Of a stretch of DNA of 6,664 nt, positions 5,995 through 6,664 are shown in pieces. The DNA comes from Chitinophagaceae bacterium (lineage in GTDB: Bacteria > Bacteroidota > Bacteroidia > Chitinophagales > Chitinophagaceae), in NCBI GenBank assembly GCA_025455205.1, contig JALOMZ010000108.1:1-6664 (forward strand), read 5' to 3'. The position numbers were made by a program, and so were the translations under genes. The first letter of the stretch is position 1; each line of letters starts with the position of its first letter. The notes under the pieces are model-generated. The model searched no databases, was not told the DNA's origin, and was given only the letters and a program-made list of their open reading frames with translations.

Positions 5995-6252
5995 TTATTT
6001 TTTGAAGCTGAGCTTGAAAATGATCAGCAGCAGGCTGAGCACACAAATGATGCCGTTGGCTGTGATCACCGGCCATAATTCCAGCGCTATGCCGTACACC
6101 AGCCAGACAATGGTGCTGGTAAAAACAATCAGCATCATGGTTATGCTCAGGTCGCCTGCACTGCGTGTTTTCCAGGTTTTGTATACCTGGGGAATGAAGG
6201 TGACAGAGGAGAGGAAAGAGCCGATATGGCCCGAGAGTTCTACCCAGTTCAT
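5995..6252 (-). CDS. SemiSWEET family sugar transporter
   Basis: The 85-aa inner-membrane protein is a semiSWEET (MtN3/PQ-loop family), a three-helix half transporter that works as a homodimer and carries sugars such as sucrose or glucose down their gradient. Helices lie at about 4-24, 37-57 and 61-80. The PQ motif is Pro21-Gln22 in TFIPQVYKTWKTRSAGDLS (18-36). Trp50 and Tyr53 fall where the VWLVYG motif (49-54) of the family occurs, and Asn66 in WPVITANG (60-67) sits where the substrate-binding Asn is found. Length is typical. It starts at ATG 6250-6252 and is convergent with the DUF2795 gene. No clear promoter box is seen. The AATTCC repeats begin 26 bases upstream of its start. The sugar carried is not deducible. 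Confidence 0.9.
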   Translation of the reverse strand: MNWVELSGHIGSFLSSVTFIPQVYKTWKTRSAGDLSITMMLIVFTSTIVWLVYGIALELWPVITANGIICVLSLLLIIFKLSFKK

Positions 6253-6344
6253 AGTAAATGATTAAGTAAAGGAAATGCCGAATTCCAAATTCCAAAAACC
6301 GAATTCCAAAACCAGTCCGGGGTATCCAGCCTCCTTAGGATGCA

Positions 6345-6356
6345 CTCGTATACGAG
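6345..6356. repeat. 12-bp perfect palindrome
   Basis: CTCGTATACGAG reads the same on both strands and sits in the middle of the 6279-6458 repeat block. It could be a protein-binding site or the tip of a cruciform, but no regulator is known for it. Confidence 0.4.
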
Positions 6357-6388
6357 GTGGTGGTTCGGCCTCCGGTAGTGGGTTCCGG

Positions 6389-6456
6389 AAAAAACAAATT
6401 CCAAATTCCGGGTGGGCCAGGTCTGATGGGCTGCCCAGCAGCCGGAATTTGGAATT
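6389..6456 (-). terminator. Repeat-built terminator-like hairpin downstream of fabI
   Basis: On the minus strand, AATTCCAAATTCCGG (complement of 6442-6456) pairs with CCGGAATTTGGAATT (complement of 6397-6411) in a perfect 15-bp stem with a 30-base loop, then TG and six T residues (complement of 6389-6394). The loop side carries a nested hairpin, GGCTGC/GCAGCC (6429-6434 with 6438-6443), that competes for two bases of the long stem. The T-tract position fits an intrinsic terminator for fabI, whose stop is 41 bases upstream on that strand. Confidence 0.6.
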
Positions 6457-6497
6457 CGCGTATATGGATCGCGCAGGTAGTAGTTCTGCAGGATGTA

Positions 6498-6664
6498 TTA
6501 TTGTTTCTCCATCTGTTCCACCACGGCCTGCGTAACGCCGGTGAAGCTGAAGCCGCCGTCGTGGAAGAGGTTCTGCATGGTTACCATGCGGGTGAGGTCG
6601 CTGAACATGGCCACGCAGTAGCTGGCGCAGTCTTCGGCAGTGGCATTACCCAGGGGGCTCATTT
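6498..6664 (-). CDS. fabI: Enoyl-ACP reductase FabI, C-terminal part (cut by window edge)
   Basis: Only the last 54 full codons are present; the rest lies beyond base 6664. The product is an SDR-family enoyl-ACP reductase, which reduces the trans-2-enoyl-ACP in the last step of each round of fatty-acid elongation using NAD(P)H. The fragment shows MSPLGNATAEDCASYC, FSDLTRMVTMQNLFHDGGFS and a TGVTQAVVEQMEKQ tail. MSPLGNA...DCA...LFSDLTR..TMQNLFHDGGFS is the C-terminal signature I recognise from Bacteroidota FabI, with the HDGGFS turn replacing the VDGG of other SDR enzymes. The catalytic Tyr/Lys and nucleotide site are outside the window, so the assignment rests on the tail alone. The frame ends in TAA (6500-6498) followed by a repeat-derived terminator-like hairpin. 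Confidence 0.75.
   Translation of the reverse strand, partial: MSPLGNATAEDCASYCVAMFSDLTRMVTMQNLFHDGGFSFTGVTQAVVEQMEKQ

Larger units (their letters stand above)
6279..6458. repeat. 180-bp block bounded by 15-bp perfect inverted repeats
   Basis: CGAATTCCAAATTCC (6279-6293) is the exact reverse complement of GGAATTTGGAATTCG (6444-6458). A further direct partial copy, CCGAATTCCAAA, lies at 6299-6310 (matching 6278-6289), and AAATTCCAAATTCC lies at 6396-6409. The ends resemble terminal inverted repeats of a miniature element, but I see no clear target-site duplication in the flanks and no coding sequence inside. It fills most of the gap between fabI and the semiSWEET gene. Confidence 0.75.

Noticed and set aside
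5885..6295. 136-codon minus-strand frame over the semiSWEET gene
   Set aside because: It overlaps the well-supported semiSWEET frame and the DUF2795 terminator, and shows no protein family character.
6275..6535. 86-codon plus-strand frame across the AATTCC repeats
   Set aside because: It consists of translated repeats and overlaps the fabI 3' end antisense; there is no family similarity.
1..6664. CRISPR array, prophage, integrase, transposase or defence system
   Set aside because: No spaced direct repeats of CRISPR type and no coding frame with such domains were found on either strand.

Overview
The window looks like chromosomal DNA of a Bacteroidota bacterium, most likely a member of the Chitinophagaceae or a close relative. 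Four things point there. A near-perfect Bacteroidota-type promoter (TTTG-N19-TAnnTTTG) precedes one gene. That gene encodes a DUF2795 protein of the form I associate with Bacteroidota. The cut gene at the right edge encodes the C-terminus of a FabI of the Bacteroidota type. The mix of a secreted sialate O-acetylesterase, a semiSWEET and LolD-like ATPases also fits. The taxon is inferred from protein and promoter character; no marker gene is present.

Layout. Bases 3-1409 (+) encode an exported SGNH-type sialate O-acetylesterase-like enzyme. Bases 1410-1917 have no convincing gene but hold two tiny ORFs and a strong hairpin. Bases 1918-3033 (+) encode a cytoplasmic alpha/beta-hydrolase esterase of the Fes-like family, followed by a good intrinsic terminator. 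A candidate promoter at 3214-3221 then starts a likely three-gene run: gatC (3241-3540), a MacB/LolD-type ABC ATPase (3548-4258) and a PduO-type cobalamin adenosyltransferase (4323-4883). A LolD-like ATPase (5572-4907, -) converges on this run, with a hairpin at the junction. It diverges from a compact single-gene unit for the 73-aa DUF2795 protein (5709-5930, +), which has a clear promoter, Shine-Dalgarno and terminator. On the minus strand at the right lie a semiSWEET sugar transporter (6252-5995) and the 3' end of fabI (6664-6498). They are separated by 245 bases of inverted and direct AATTCC-type repeats, part of which can form a terminator for fabI.

How the genes relate. This is mostly housekeeping: tRNA-dependent amidation (gatC), cofactor activation (cobalamin adenosyltransferase), lipoprotein or envelope transport ATPases, fatty-acid synthesis (fabI), and carbohydrate or ester hydrolysis. 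I see no defence, CRISPR, phage or transposase genes and no clear undescribed multi-gene system. The parts most worth a second look are the 6279-6458 repeat/hairpin block, the tightly controlled acidic DUF2795 unit, and the small-ORF/hairpin content of the 1410-1917 gap.
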